From positions 124,001-188,000 of the forward strand of contig SIHQ01000005.1 in NCBI GenBank assembly GCA_004762125.1: a stretch of DNA of 64,000 bases. The letters run 5' to 3'. This document shows, one piece after another, positions 46,759-54,128 of the stretch (position 1 is its first letter; each line of letters starts with the position of its first letter). The DNA is from Oceanospirillales bacterium. Lineage in GTDB: Bacteria > Pseudomonadota > Gammaproteobacteria > Pseudomonadales > Endozoicomonadaceae. Under the pieces are notes generated by a model. That model did not search any database and was not told the DNA's origin. It saw only the letters and a program-made list of their open reading frames with translations. The position numbers were made by a program, and so were the translations under genes.

Positions 46759-47100
46759 ATGAAATGGACACATGAACACGGGGCAACAGTTGCCAATCCA
46801 GACCAGTTCACTCGCTATATCATTGCAGGTAATACGCTGACAGTGATGTATACCGAAGTGGAAGAACTTAAAAGTGAAGCCCTTGGCATCTCTGGCCGCC
46901 TGGAAGTACTGAAGAAGAGAGCAGAGCAGCACAAAAGGTATAAGAAAAAGGTCAGTAAAATAGAATATGAAATGCTTTGCCATCAGGTAAATGAAGATTT
47001 TGAAAAGGACAAAACGCCAGAACAAATAGCACAACACAACAGGGAATTTAAAAAGCTATTTGATGAAGTGTTCAATGGAGTACAGGAAGAAAAGCAATGA
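46759..47100 (+). CDS. Small charged coiled-coil protein
   Basis: The product is 113 residues, starting at the ATG at 46759 with GAGGA ten bases upstream. The centre is a coiled coil (ELKSEALGISGRLEVLKKRA), then a Lys-rich stretch and an acidic/basic C-terminus. No family is recognised. Its stop overlaps the next ATG by four bases (ATGA), so it is translationally coupled to the FtsZ-tail mimic and may act with it. Confidence 0.6.
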   Translation: MKWTHEHGATVANPDQFTRYIIAGNTLTVMYTEVEELKSEALGISGRLEVLKKRAEQHKRYKKKVSKIEYEMLCHQVNEDFEKDKTPEQIAQHNREFKKLFDEVFNGVQEEKQ

Positions 47101-47312
47101 TTGAACTAACAGCCGACCAGATAACAGCACTGGTAAAAGGTGAAACGGTGACAGCGGAAGGTGTGGAGATAAAAGCCGCCGAACAAGCCGATACACTTGA
47201 TTTATTTCTGGCAATACTGGACGCCAGTAAGTCAGGTGTCAGAAGCAAAGACGAGGGAGAAAGCGAGAATTATCTAGATATTCCTGCTTTTCTGAGAAGT
47301 CAGGCAGACTAA
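47097..47312 (+). CDS. Small protein ending in an FtsZ C-terminal peptide (division-protein mimic)
   Basis: The product is 71 residues. The N-terminal half (MIELTADQITALVKGETVTA) is a small, probably folded or amphipathic part with no known family. A short polar linker follows, and the protein ends in NYLDIPAFLRSQAD. E. coli FtsZ ends in DYLDIPAFLRKQAD, the conserved peptide that binds FtsA, ZipA, MinC, SlmA and ZapD. The match is at the very C-terminus in both, as required for function. Seen: the motif. Known: its role in FtsZ. Inferred: this satellite protein competes for, or recruits, FtsZ partners to block or redirect division. The gene overlaps its upstream neighbour by ATGA, and a terminator follows. 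Confidence 0.8.
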   Translation: MIELTADQITALVKGETVTAEGVEIKAAEQADTLDLFLAILDASKSGVRSKDEGESENYLDIPAFLRSQAD

Positions 47313-47330
47313 CCAACACCACTTAAAGAA

Positions 47331-47355
47331 AGCCCCCTAAACGGGGCTCTCTTAT
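47331..47355 (+). terminator. Terminator after the three-gene operon
   Basis: AGCCCC (47331-47336) pairs with GGGGCT (47343-47348) around CTAAAC, followed by a T/C-rich CTCTTATC tract. It also precedes the convergent leftward gene. Confidence 0.65.
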
Positions 47356-47393
47356 CAATAAACTTGATACAAAAGACTGTGGTATCTCATTTT

Positions 47394-48242
47394 TTATAAT
47401 TCAACTTCTTTTCTAATATCTACGTCTGTTTTCTTGATGATAAACTCTCTTAAATTCTTGAAATCACGTTCAAAATTTTTGTCTATTTCAGCATTATATG
47501 CAAGTACGGCATACCTATTAAATTCCTCGGTGAAATTATTTTCAGTAATATATTTATTATCAATCTCACTTTTGAATTCATTTAACACACTTTCTGATTT
47601 TATTTTAAAATTAGGGGTTTTTTTAATGAAAGCACTTATGTGATCCTGCAGTTCTTTATTTGAGAATAGAGAAAACTCATACAGCGATGAGTTAAACTCT
47701 TCCTTTTTTTCACGCCATTTAATTAACAGTGCTTTGTACTTGTCACTTGCATCTTTAATTCTATCGTAATTTTCTTCAGAAGCGTACTGAGTGTTTCTTA
47801 TATAGACTTGACTTTTAAAGTAATTAAATCCTATATTTCTTTTTAATTCAGTCATGTCTGCATTTAAATCACGTAATTCTTTAACTATTCTCCGTCCTCT
47901 GTCTCGATCTTTTATTTTTTGCGCAACAATTAACTGTTTCGACCAAATAGCATGTTCTCTATCTTTCTGATCTGCACTAATATAAATATTACTTGCTATA
48001 GTAGCTATAGCTACTATTAAAGCACCTAAGATACTCTTATAAGTCTCAGGCAAGCTAAACTTAGTTTTAGGAGAATTAGATTCACCGGCAGTAGTTTTTT
48101 CATCTGAGTAACGTTTATTTATCTCAACCGTATCATGACTAGCTTCACCTACACCCTGTTCAGAATATTTTTCTTCGCTTGAAACAGGGTCATGTAAGTT
48201 GTTCAAATTACTATCTCTTTGCAATTCCATTTCTTTAGTCAT
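47394..48242 (-). CDS. AT-rich single-pass membrane protein with coiled coil
   Basis: The product is 282 residues. The first 65 residues are polar and probably cytoplasmic, a transmembrane helix follows at about 68-90 (SILGALIVAIATIASNIYIS), then about 190 residues of charged helix/coiled coil (IVKELRDLNADMTELKRNIG). The gene is much richer in A+T than the flanking element genes, a sign of separate acquisition. Function is unknown. Its place as a cargo gene with an independent orientation suggests a defence or superinfection role, which is inference only. Confidence 0.65.
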   Translation of the reverse strand: MTKEMELQRDSNLNNLHDPVSSEEKYSEQGVGEASHDTVEINKRYSDEKTTAGESNSPKTKFSLPETYKSILGALIVAIATIASNIYISADQKDREHAIWSKQLIVAQKIKDRDRGRRIVKELRDLNADMTELKRNIGFNYFKSQVYIRNTQYASEENYDRIKDASDKYKALLIKWREKKEEFNSSLYEFSLFSNKELQDHISAFIKKTPNFKIKSESVLNEFKSEIDNKYITENNFTEEFNRYAVLAYNAEIDKNFERDFKNLREFIIKKTDVDIRKEVEL

Positions 48243-48553
48243 TCGTTCTGTACTAGTAATTATCTGTTGGTAGAGGTGCCGTAATATAGCCTCAAATAAT
48301 TATCGCTAACAGTGTTTTCTGAAAGTATTTACTCATGGCTGAAAATATAGTCACACGACAATGTGATAACAGTATTAGGGGCAATATAAAGAAAATGATA
48401 TTGGACTACCCTAAAAGCATGACTATGCTATTGATATCCATAATGAATTTTTTGCTTTTCACTATCTCCTATATGGGGAATATAACTATTTTCCAATAGG
48501 TTATTTACATGTATTCTTTCATTAATTTATAACAAATTTAATGGACGTTTTCT
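48243..48553. promoter_or_regulatory. Divergent AT-rich intergenic region
   Basis: The 310 bases between two divergent cargo genes hold one small open frame (48335-48499, listed separately). The remainder is very AT-rich and must contain both promoters; no specific boxes are claimed. Confidence 0.35.
48335..48499 (+). CDS. Possible 54-residue single-pass membrane peptide
   Basis: The ATG at 48335 opens 54 codons: a polar start (MAENIVTRQCDNSIRGNIKK) and then a transmembrane helix (MTMLLISIMNFLLFTISYMG). Only a weak ribosome site (GAAAG) is present. The reading frame and helix could be chance in AT-rich DNA. It lies just upstream of, and co-directional with, another membrane-protein gene. Confidence 0.35.
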   Translation: MAENIVTRQCDNSIRGNIKKMILDYPKSMTMLLISIMNFLLFTISYMGNITIFQ

Positions 48554-49204
48554 GTGTCAGAAGAATCAACTGTGAAACTTTCAGAGTTATCCTGGGAGGA
48601 GCGAAAAGAAATTGCTTCGAATAATATAAAAGAAATATCTTACATTGTTGTATCAATTTATATATTTACAGAAACTCTTATTTTTCTACTCCAAGGATCA
48701 GACACTCAGCTCTTTTTGTCTTTTAGCATATTTCATATAGGATTTGCTGTATTCCTATCTCTTCCAGTGTTCGCTAGTTATGTGACAGATCTAAGCAGTA
48801 AAAACCGGGCTCTTGCAGAAGAAGCACAAAAGGCGGCAAGAGTTAAAAAAGAAAAACGCAGAGCGAAGCTTGAGAGAGTTATGAGCCGCTCACTCAAACA
48901 GAATGTGTCAATTGCTGGAGAAAAAGTGTTCGTTGTCACTTTTACCTTTGCACTTTTCTTTGGAGGGATTGCTCTATTTAGTGTGGTGACTGACTTTGTA
49001 GCAGATAAGTTGGGAGGAGGTCGAATAGAGGCCTTATTGATCACAGCAGCAATTTTCGTAGGTTTGTTTTGTTTAACAACCATTCTGAAACTCACAGTAG
49101 TTATAGGAATATTTGTAGGCATATACTTTCTATTCGCAGCTCTACCCGTTGGCGTAACTATTATTATTGGCGCTTTGATTATTGCCAGCGCCATAAAGAA
49201 GTAG
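48554..49204 (+). CDS. Multi-pass membrane protein, cargo gene
   Basis: The product is 216 residues from a GTG at 48554. There are about five hydrophobic segments: at 30-48, 50-75, then a basic coiled-coil cytoplasmic stretch (AEEAQKAARVKKEKRRAKLE), and three more from about 125 to the C-terminus (VTIIIGALIIASAIKK). No family is recognised. AT-rich like its neighbour. It may be a phage-exclusion membrane protein, but nothing in the sequence proves this. Confidence 0.6.
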   Translation: MSEESTVKLSELSWEERKEIASNNIKEISYIVVSIYIFTETLIFLLQGSDTQLFLSFSIFHIGFAVFLSLPVFASYVTDLSSKNRALAEEAQKAARVKKEKRRAKLERVMSRSLKQNVSIAGEKVFVVTFTFALFFGGIALFSVVTDFVADKLGGGRIEALLITAAIFVGLFCLTTILKLTVVIGIFVGIYFLFAALPVGVTIIIGALIIASAIKK

Positions 49205-49447
49205 CTTAATGGTATGTCCAGTACGTAAATAAAAAGACGATAAGTACTCACATGAAATATACCTACCAATGGCACTTGCTGTTACTTCCCTCACTAGCAA
49301 TGGGAGCTAAGTTTAACTATGGGCAAATCACTGTGGACAAGGTGGTCAGTGTTTACGACGCTGATACGTAACCGGCCATTTAAAGACGTATTCCAATCCT
49401 TGAAATCATAAACCAATCTGTTTCCTGACATTACTCAGGAAATAACC

Positions 49448-49720
49448 ATGACCGATTCCTCCAAACGTCGTTCTGCCAATGAATGGCAACAGATCATCCA
49501 GGATCAACAAACCAGCGGCTTAAACCAGACCCAGTACTGCTCTTCCCACAATATCAGTCTTCCATCCTTTTACAGCTGGAAAAACAAACTGAAAAAGAGC
49601 GAAGCCCAAAAAGACACTGGTTGGCTCGAACTACCCACCGAACTTCCAAGCAGTCCGCTCTCACAATGGGACATGGAACTGGAACTCCCTGGTGGTGTCG
49701 TATTACGTATGCGGCACTGA
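49448..49720 (+). CDS. tnpA: IS66 accessory protein TnpA
   Basis: The product is 90 residues, a helix-turn-helix DNA-binding protein of IS66 (SANEWQQIIQDQQTSGLNQT, then YCSSHNISLPSFYSWKNKL). It lies just inside the left end and is followed by tnpB after two bases. Confidence 0.9.
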   Translation: MTDSSKRRSANEWQQIIQDQQTSGLNQTQYCSSHNISLPSFYSWKNKLKKSEAQKDTGWLELPTELPSSPLSQWDMELELPGGVVLRMRH

Positions 49721-49722
49721 TC

Positions 49723-50106
49723 ATGTTTTTTCCTGAATCTCAGGTGACGGTCTGGCTCTATAACCAACCGGCAGATATGCGTAAGTCATACAACGGCCTG
49801 TCTGCTCTGGTTAAGAACAAAATGACTGAAGACCCATTAAGCGGCCAGATGTTTGTCTTCGTTAATCGCAAGAAAACTCAGTGCAAAATTCTCTATTTTG
49901 ATCGCACTGGCTACTGCATCTGGAGTAAACGGCTGGAACAGGGGTATTTCCACACTCATGCTCAAAACCAGACCAAACAACGCCTGCAATGGACCGACCT
50001 GAAGCTAATCCTGGAAGGTATTGATCACCGAACGGTTCATCAATACAAACGGCAGAAACTCTCGACCGGAAAAATTCAAAATCCGGACTATATTCAATCA
50101 CCATGA
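49723..50106 (+). CDS. tnpB: IS66 accessory protein TnpB
   Basis: The product is 127 residues from the ATG at 49723. VTVWLYNQPADMRKSYNGLS, GQMFVFVNRKKTQCKILYFD and GYCIWSKRLEQG are the TnpB (IS66 Orf2) signatures. Its stop overlaps the tnpC start (ATGA). Confidence 0.93.
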   Translation: MFFPESQVTVWLYNQPADMRKSYNGLSALVKNKMTEDPLSGQMFVFVNRKKTQCKILYFDRTGYCIWSKRLEQGYFHTHAQNQTKQRLQWTDLKLILEGIDHRTVHQYKRQKLSTGKIQNPDYIQSP

Positions 50107-51635
50107 ATACACCTGAAGCCACTCCGACCGTTGACCTGCAGCTGAAAAATCAGCAGCTGTTACAGGAAGTGGCTTCGTTAAAACAGCAGTTGAGCTGGTT
50201 TAAACGGCAACTGTTTGGTGAAAAATCCGAAAAAAGACTGATTCCTGAAAACCCCGATCAAATCGATCTGGGAGAACTGTTCAGTAAACCTTCTGTTGAA
50301 CCTGCTCCACAGACAGAAACCATTACCTACAAACGCCGCAAAAAACAACGCAACGACAACTGCGTTACTGACCAGGGATTACGGTTTGACGACAACGTGC
50401 CCGTCGAAGTCATTGATATGCCAGCCCCTGAATTACAAGGAACTGATGCTGACCAATACGACGTTATCGATCACAAAATAACCCGTCGATTGGCTCAGCG
50501 CCCTGGCAGTTATGTGGTGCTGGAATACCGTCGTCCGGTGACCAAACATAAGCCCAGTCAGACGCTGAGCACTGTAGCTGCACCCTCCGGCCTGTTTGAT
50601 CGCAGCTTTGCCGATGTCAGCCTTATTGCTGGCATGCTTATCGACAAATTCCTGTATCATTTGCCGCTGCATCGGCAACACCAGCGTATGGCTATGGCAG
50701 GCGTTACCCTGAGTCGAACCACGCTCACCCAGCTGGTGCAAAGAGGCATTGAGTTACTCAAACCGATTCATGGCGCGTTATTGAAAAGCATTCTTGAAAG
50801 TGATGTATTGGCGATGGATGAGACACCTGTCAAAGCAGGCCGTAAAGAAAAAGGTAAAATGCAAAAAGCCTGGTTTTGGCCGGTGTTCGGCGAACGAAAC
50901 GAAGCGGCTTTCACCTTCTCTGTCACTCGTTCTACCCGGCACATTGAACCACTGCTAAAGGACTTCAGCGGCATTCTCCTGACCGATGGCTACGGTGTTT
51001 ACGACAGTTACTGCAAAAAACGCCCCGAAGTGACACTGGCTCAATGCTGGAGTCATTGTCGGCGGTATTTTGTAAAAGCCGAAGACATGGAACCGGAATC
51101 AACAGCCATAGCACTTGAATACATAGGGCAGCTGTACAGCATTGAAAAATCGACTCGGGCATCGGAATGTTCGAACGAGCAAAAACAAGACATTCGTCGT
51201 GAGCGATCGAGCCCTATAGTCGCAGCCTTCTTTGACTGGTGCCATAGCGAGCGGCAACGACCGGACCTGGTGAAAACTAACCCACTCAGTGTGGCACTGG
51301 GTTATGCCGAAAACCATCGGCAACAGATGGAAGTCTATCTGGAGCATCCTGACGTTTCCATGGACACCAATCACGTAGAGCGGCTGCTGCGCTGTATTCC
51401 AATGGGTAGGAAAAACTGGATGTTCTGCTGGACCGAAACTGGCGCCGAGCATGTTGCCATTATCCAGAGTCTGCTGGTCAGCTGCCGACTACAAAACGTT
51501 GATCCCTACACCTACCTGGTTGACGTTCTACAGCGTGTCAGCCTGCATCCTGCCCGTAAAGTAGAGGAGCTGATTCCAAGAATTTGGAAGGAACGCTTCG
51601 GGAATAATCCGTTAAAATCAGATTTGGACAAGTAA
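50103..51635 (+). CDS. tnpC: IS66 transposase TnpC
   Basis: The product is 510 residues, the DDE transposase of IS66. An N-terminal leucine-zipper-like helix (LLQEVASLKQQLSWFKRQLF) and a zinc-finger-type region precede the catalytic core. The triad is Asp239 (AMDETPVKAG), Asp295 (LTDGYGVYD) and Glu426 (TNHVERLLR). The gene is complete and probably active. Confidence 0.95.
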   Translation: MNTPEATPTVDLQLKNQQLLQEVASLKQQLSWFKRQLFGEKSEKRLIPENPDQIDLGELFSKPSVEPAPQTETITYKRRKKQRNDNCVTDQGLRFDDNVPVEVIDMPAPELQGTDADQYDVIDHKITRRLAQRPGSYVVLEYRRPVTKHKPSQTLSTVAAPSGLFDRSFADVSLIAGMLIDKFLYHLPLHRQHQRMAMAGVTLSRTTLTQLVQRGIELLKPIHGALLKSILESDVLAMDETPVKAGRKEKGKMQKAWFWPVFGERNEAAFTFSVTRSTRHIEPLLKDFSGILLTDGYGVYDSYCKKRPEVTLAQCWSHCRRYFVKAEDMEPESTAIALEYIGQLYSIEKSTRASECSNEQKQDIRRERSSPIVAAFFDWCHSERQRPDLVKTNPLSVALGYAENHRQQMEVYLEHPDVSMDTNHVERLLRCIPMGRKNWMFCWTETGAEHVAIIQSLLVSCRLQNVDPYTYLVDVLQRVSLHPARKVEELIPRIWKERFGNNPLKSDLDK

Positions 51636-52044
51636 GGGAAGTCCCCCCTTAATTTGTTCGGTTACGCTGATACTTTCCGGGTGAGCATCAAGGGCTGGCC
51701 TGCCGTAGTCGGTAACAACATGCCGGTTAGATTGAACGGTGTGGATGCTGCTGAAATCAGGGGTAAGTGCCCTGAAGAAAAAGCCAGGGCTCAAGCTGCA
51801 AAGCAATTCACTTTGTCACAACTTAATCAGGCTGAAGTCATATAGCTTAGAAATATCCGCAGGGGAAAATACTTTCGATTGCTGGCTGACGTCTATGTTG
51901 ATGATCGAAGCCTGGCAGAGCTACTGATCTTGAATAATCATGCTCGTATCTATGATGGCGGCAAACGTGATGGCTGGTGTAAAGAATTTAAAATTATTAC
52001 CGATTAAACCTTCTCTAGTTAGCTAACACTATGGGGCAGAATAT

Positions 52045-52347
52045 ATGTGGTTTATGAAACTTCACGGTCAATTTAAAAATACACTTCCCTGCCAAATTCT
52101 CGATGATGCTGTGGAAAATGTGCTTCAAGAAAGATGTATGAAGCTAAGTGATGAATACAACGGCGTAAGGAGTGTGACTATTGGCGAAGGTATTCAAGAA
52201 TTTATAAAAATGAGCAGTGATTCTCATCCTAAACACTCCAAGGCTGCAGCAAAAATTTACGCCATCCTTGAGAAGGAGTACGTACCAGACCTGACTAAAA
52301 AGGCCATCGTAAACGTATTAGAGACACACAACATCTCTAGCTCTTAG
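52045..52347 (+). CDS. Small unrecognised protein downstream of the broken nuclease gene
   Basis: The product is 100 residues, with no signal peptide, alpha-helical (CQILDDAVENVLQERCMKLS, KAAAKIYAILEKEYVPDLTK). GGGGCAG precedes the ATG. It lies 38 bases after the nuclease pseudogene and was probably cotranscribed with it. An ATG three codons downstream is an alternative. No function recognised. Confidence 0.55.
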   Translation: MWFMKLHGQFKNTLPCQILDDAVENVLQERCMKLSDEYNGVRSVTIGEGIQEFIKMSSDSHPKHSKAAAKIYAILEKEYVPDLTKKAIVNVLETHNISSS

Positions 52348-52392
52348 CTCCTGATAATGGTTGTGTTAGCAAGTCTTAATACTATTAACAGG

Positions 52393-52746
52393 CTACTTTT
52401 TCCTTTCTTCTATAGCCGCTTTAAATTCCCGAAACTCCACCACCAACTTTGTGAACTCTTCAATATTACAGGAAGCCTGTAAGCTCTGAATCATGAGAGC
52501 ACCAATCGAAGGTGAGAGCTTACCTTTTGCCATAGCTGACAGAATCGCATTGGCCTTATCAAGCGGAGTGCCATCGTGAGGAAAGGCTCGAATAACGACA
52601 GGTGCATAAACTGGACGAGAAAGAGGTTCTATTCTCTCTATGATGAGCTTTTGAGACTGTATACAGCCGTCTAAGGCCTGCTGAACGACGAGCCGCATTA
52701 TCTCAGGTGCTTTGAGTTCCAGCTCTGACATTATCTTAGTTGCCAT
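52393..52746 (-). CDS. Small helical protein of the terminase-like module
   Basis: The product is 117 residues. The C-terminal half, TPLDKANAILSAMAKGKLSP, SIGALMIQSLQASCNIEEF, resembles the shared C-terminal helical region of DUF5681-type phage/ICE proteins, which usually sit near terminase or ParB genes. It is last of three leftward genes; its start overlaps the previous stop by one base. Role unknown. Confidence 0.55.
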   Translation of the reverse strand: MATKIMSELELKAPEIMRLVVQQALDGCIQSQKLIIERIEPLSRPVYAPVVIRAFPHDGTPLDKANAILSAMAKGKLSPSIGALMIQSLQASCNIEEFTKLVVEFREFKAAIEERKK

Positions 52747-53003
52747 CAGTGAGCTCCCCAGACTGACAGGCCATTGCTGTTACTGATTCCTGAGTCGAGC
52801 TCTGCAATAGATTCATTCAAGAAGACGACAAAACTCTCAAGCTCACTGATGGCTATTTTTAGCTGCTTTAGTCGTTTACGGTTCTTACTGCCAGAAGCCT
52901 TCAGTATGTCGTAGGTGTTCTTGAAGTTCTCATGAACCATTTCTGCTGCAGTACGCTCAATGCTGTAAGACTGGCGTAACTCTTCTGTGCTGGGCATAGC
53001 CAT
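52746..53003 (-). CDS. Small helical protein of the terminase-like module
   Basis: The product is 85 residues, almost entirely helical (ERTAAEMVHENFKNTYDILK, RLKQLKIAISELESFVVFLN). It has no known family. It is second of three leftward genes, seven bases after the TerS-like gene and overlapping the next by one base, which supports a real translated operon. Confidence 0.55.
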   Translation of the reverse strand: MAMPSTEELRQSYSIERTAAEMVHENFKNTYDILKASGSKNRKRLKQLKIAISELESFVVFLNESIAELDSGISNSNGLSVWGAH

Positions 53004-53009
53004 TTATCA

Positions 53010-53384
53010 TCATATTGAATTAATGTTTTTAACTGTGAAGATGACAAGCCAGTCTGGATAGATCCCTGCAAGACCTGCATCCATTAAGAAGATAGATTGC
53101 TTTTGTTTAGCAAGGCATAAGGCATGAGCAAACTCTTTATGCTCCTGTGACCATTCATACAGGCAGCAAGGTTCGATCCCTAGTGAGTCGGCAAAACGCT
53201 GAAGAGTTGGCAGCCTTGGTGGTAGTCCTGCAATTTCTCCAGAGTGGTAAGGATCACCACTAAAGAAGTCTATGATTTGTGTGCAGTAGTGCTGGTGGTA
53301 CTTCAGAGGTTTTGTCTCCCAAGGGTGGAAAAGTGGCTGCAAACTCAGACAAAAACGACCGTTTATTAACCTTAAAACACTCAT
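53010..53384 (-). CDS. Small-terminase-like DNA-binding protein
   Basis: The product is 124 residues. PTLQRFADSLGIEPCCLYEW is a helix-turn-helix like that at the start of phage small terminase subunits, and SQEHKEFAHALCLAKQKQSI, LMDAGLAGIYPDWLVIFTVK follows the usual pattern after it. In PICI satellites such a TerS redirects helper-phage packaging to satellite DNA. The protein stops just after the KN position, where terminases continue with a GW-DK segment, so it may be a short or divergent version. No large terminase is present. Confidence 0.5.
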   Translation of the reverse strand: MSVLRLINGRFCLSLQPLFHPWETKPLKYHQHYCTQIIDFFSGDPYHSGEIAGLPPRLPTLQRFADSLGIEPCCLYEWSQEHKEFAHALCLAKQKQSIFLMDAGLAGIYPDWLVIFTVKNINSI

Positions 53385-53483
53385 TATTGACCAGAAAAGC
53401 AGGTTTGCTCGTTATACCTAGCTTCCCGTATGGTTTCATTCTGTCCAGTGTTCAAATGATTTAGGGTAAAACTGAGTAATCTG

Positions 53484-54128
53484 ATGAAATACCGACGACC
53501 ACAGCCCCGTGATTATTTCCGATTGAAGCATAAAGACTTGATGCAGTTTGCCCGTATGGGAATAGGTGAGCAGTCGTCTTTCAAGCACTACGAGTTAGCG
53601 ACTGGAGAGCTGGAAGTGTCCATGCTGATTACTCGCAAGGAGAGCAGCCTTGATTTCAGGGATAGGCGAAAGAGAAAGAATCTGGAAGTACCACTGCTGG
53701 CAACACAGCTTACTTATGGCTGGCGCTGGTGGGTTGCTTGTCCTGAGTGTGAAAGACGCTGTGCTCTGCTGTATTACAGTAACAGCACATACCAGCATGG
53801 TTTGTATTGCCGTAAGTGCTTAGGCCTTCGGTATGAGTGCCAGAACGGTAGAAAAGAAGGTTATCTAGTGAGAAAAGAGCAAGAGCTTCTTGAACGATTT
53901 TGGCCGGGTGACAAAGAGCAGTACAACTTCGATGAAGAGTTTTATCCCAAGCCTAAAACCCGATGGTACAGAACCTTCCAGCAAGACATGGAAAAATACA
54001 GGGAAGTTGAAGCTTGCCTGCAATCAGTGAAAGACAAGAACGACTATAAGTTTCAAATGAAGTGCTTAAAGATCGGCTTACCCTGGGATATTACCTTTGA
54101 GAATTACATGGCTCGCAATGGACTTTGA
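53484..54128 (+). CDS. Zinc-ribbon protein of integrative elements
   Basis: The product is 214 residues. A four-Cys zinc site is visible: CPEC (residues 83-86) and CRKC about 28 residues later, within WWVACPECERRCALLYYSNS, then HGLYCRKCLGLRYECQN. The N-terminal 30 residues are basic and the C-terminus is helical. Proteins with this layout recur in mobile islands, but their function is not known. It is the last gene before the right att repeat. Confidence 0.65.
   Translation: MKYRRPQPRDYFRLKHKDLMQFARMGIGEQSSFKHYELATGELEVSMLITRKESSLDFRDRRKRKNLEVPLLATQLTYGWRWWVACPECERRCALLYYSNSTYQHGLYCRKCLGLRYECQNGRKEGYLVRKEQELLERFWPGDKEQYNFDEEFYPKPKTRWYRTFQQDMEKYREVEACLQSVKDKNDYKFQMKCLKIGLPWDITFENYMARNGL

Larger units (their letters stand above)
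49368..51665 (+). mobile_element. IS66-family insertion sequence (2298 bp) with 8-bp target duplication
   Basis: The ends are GTAACCGG... and ...CGGTTAC, imperfect inverted repeats starting with GTAAC as in IS66. The target duplication GCTGATAC lies at 49360-49367 and 51666-51673. Three intact genes (tnpA, tnpB, tnpC) fill it. The perfect duplication and complete genes point to a recent insertion. Confidence 0.93.
49252..52007 (+). pseudogene. Thermonuclease-like gene interrupted by IS66 and by an in-frame stop
   Basis: Joining 49252-49367 to 51674-52007 across the IS and one copy of its 8-bp target duplication restores one frame: a signal peptide (YTYQWHLLLLPSLAMGA), then VDKVVSVYDADTFRVSI, RLNGVDAAEIRGKCPEEKA, FRLLADVYVDDRSLAELLI and GGKRDGWC. 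This is the staphylococcal-nuclease fold with its DxD and R-x-x-D/E region. A TAG at 51843-51845 also breaks the frame (position usually Glu or Gln before LRNIRRGKYF). So it carries two inactivating lesions. It was an exported nuclease of the satellite cargo. Confidence 0.85.

Noticed and set aside
47394-49204. Possible toxin-antitoxin pair in the AT-rich cargo
   Set aside because: Both large proteins are membrane proteins of over 200 residues in opposite orientation, with no antitoxin-type DNA-binding protein next to them.
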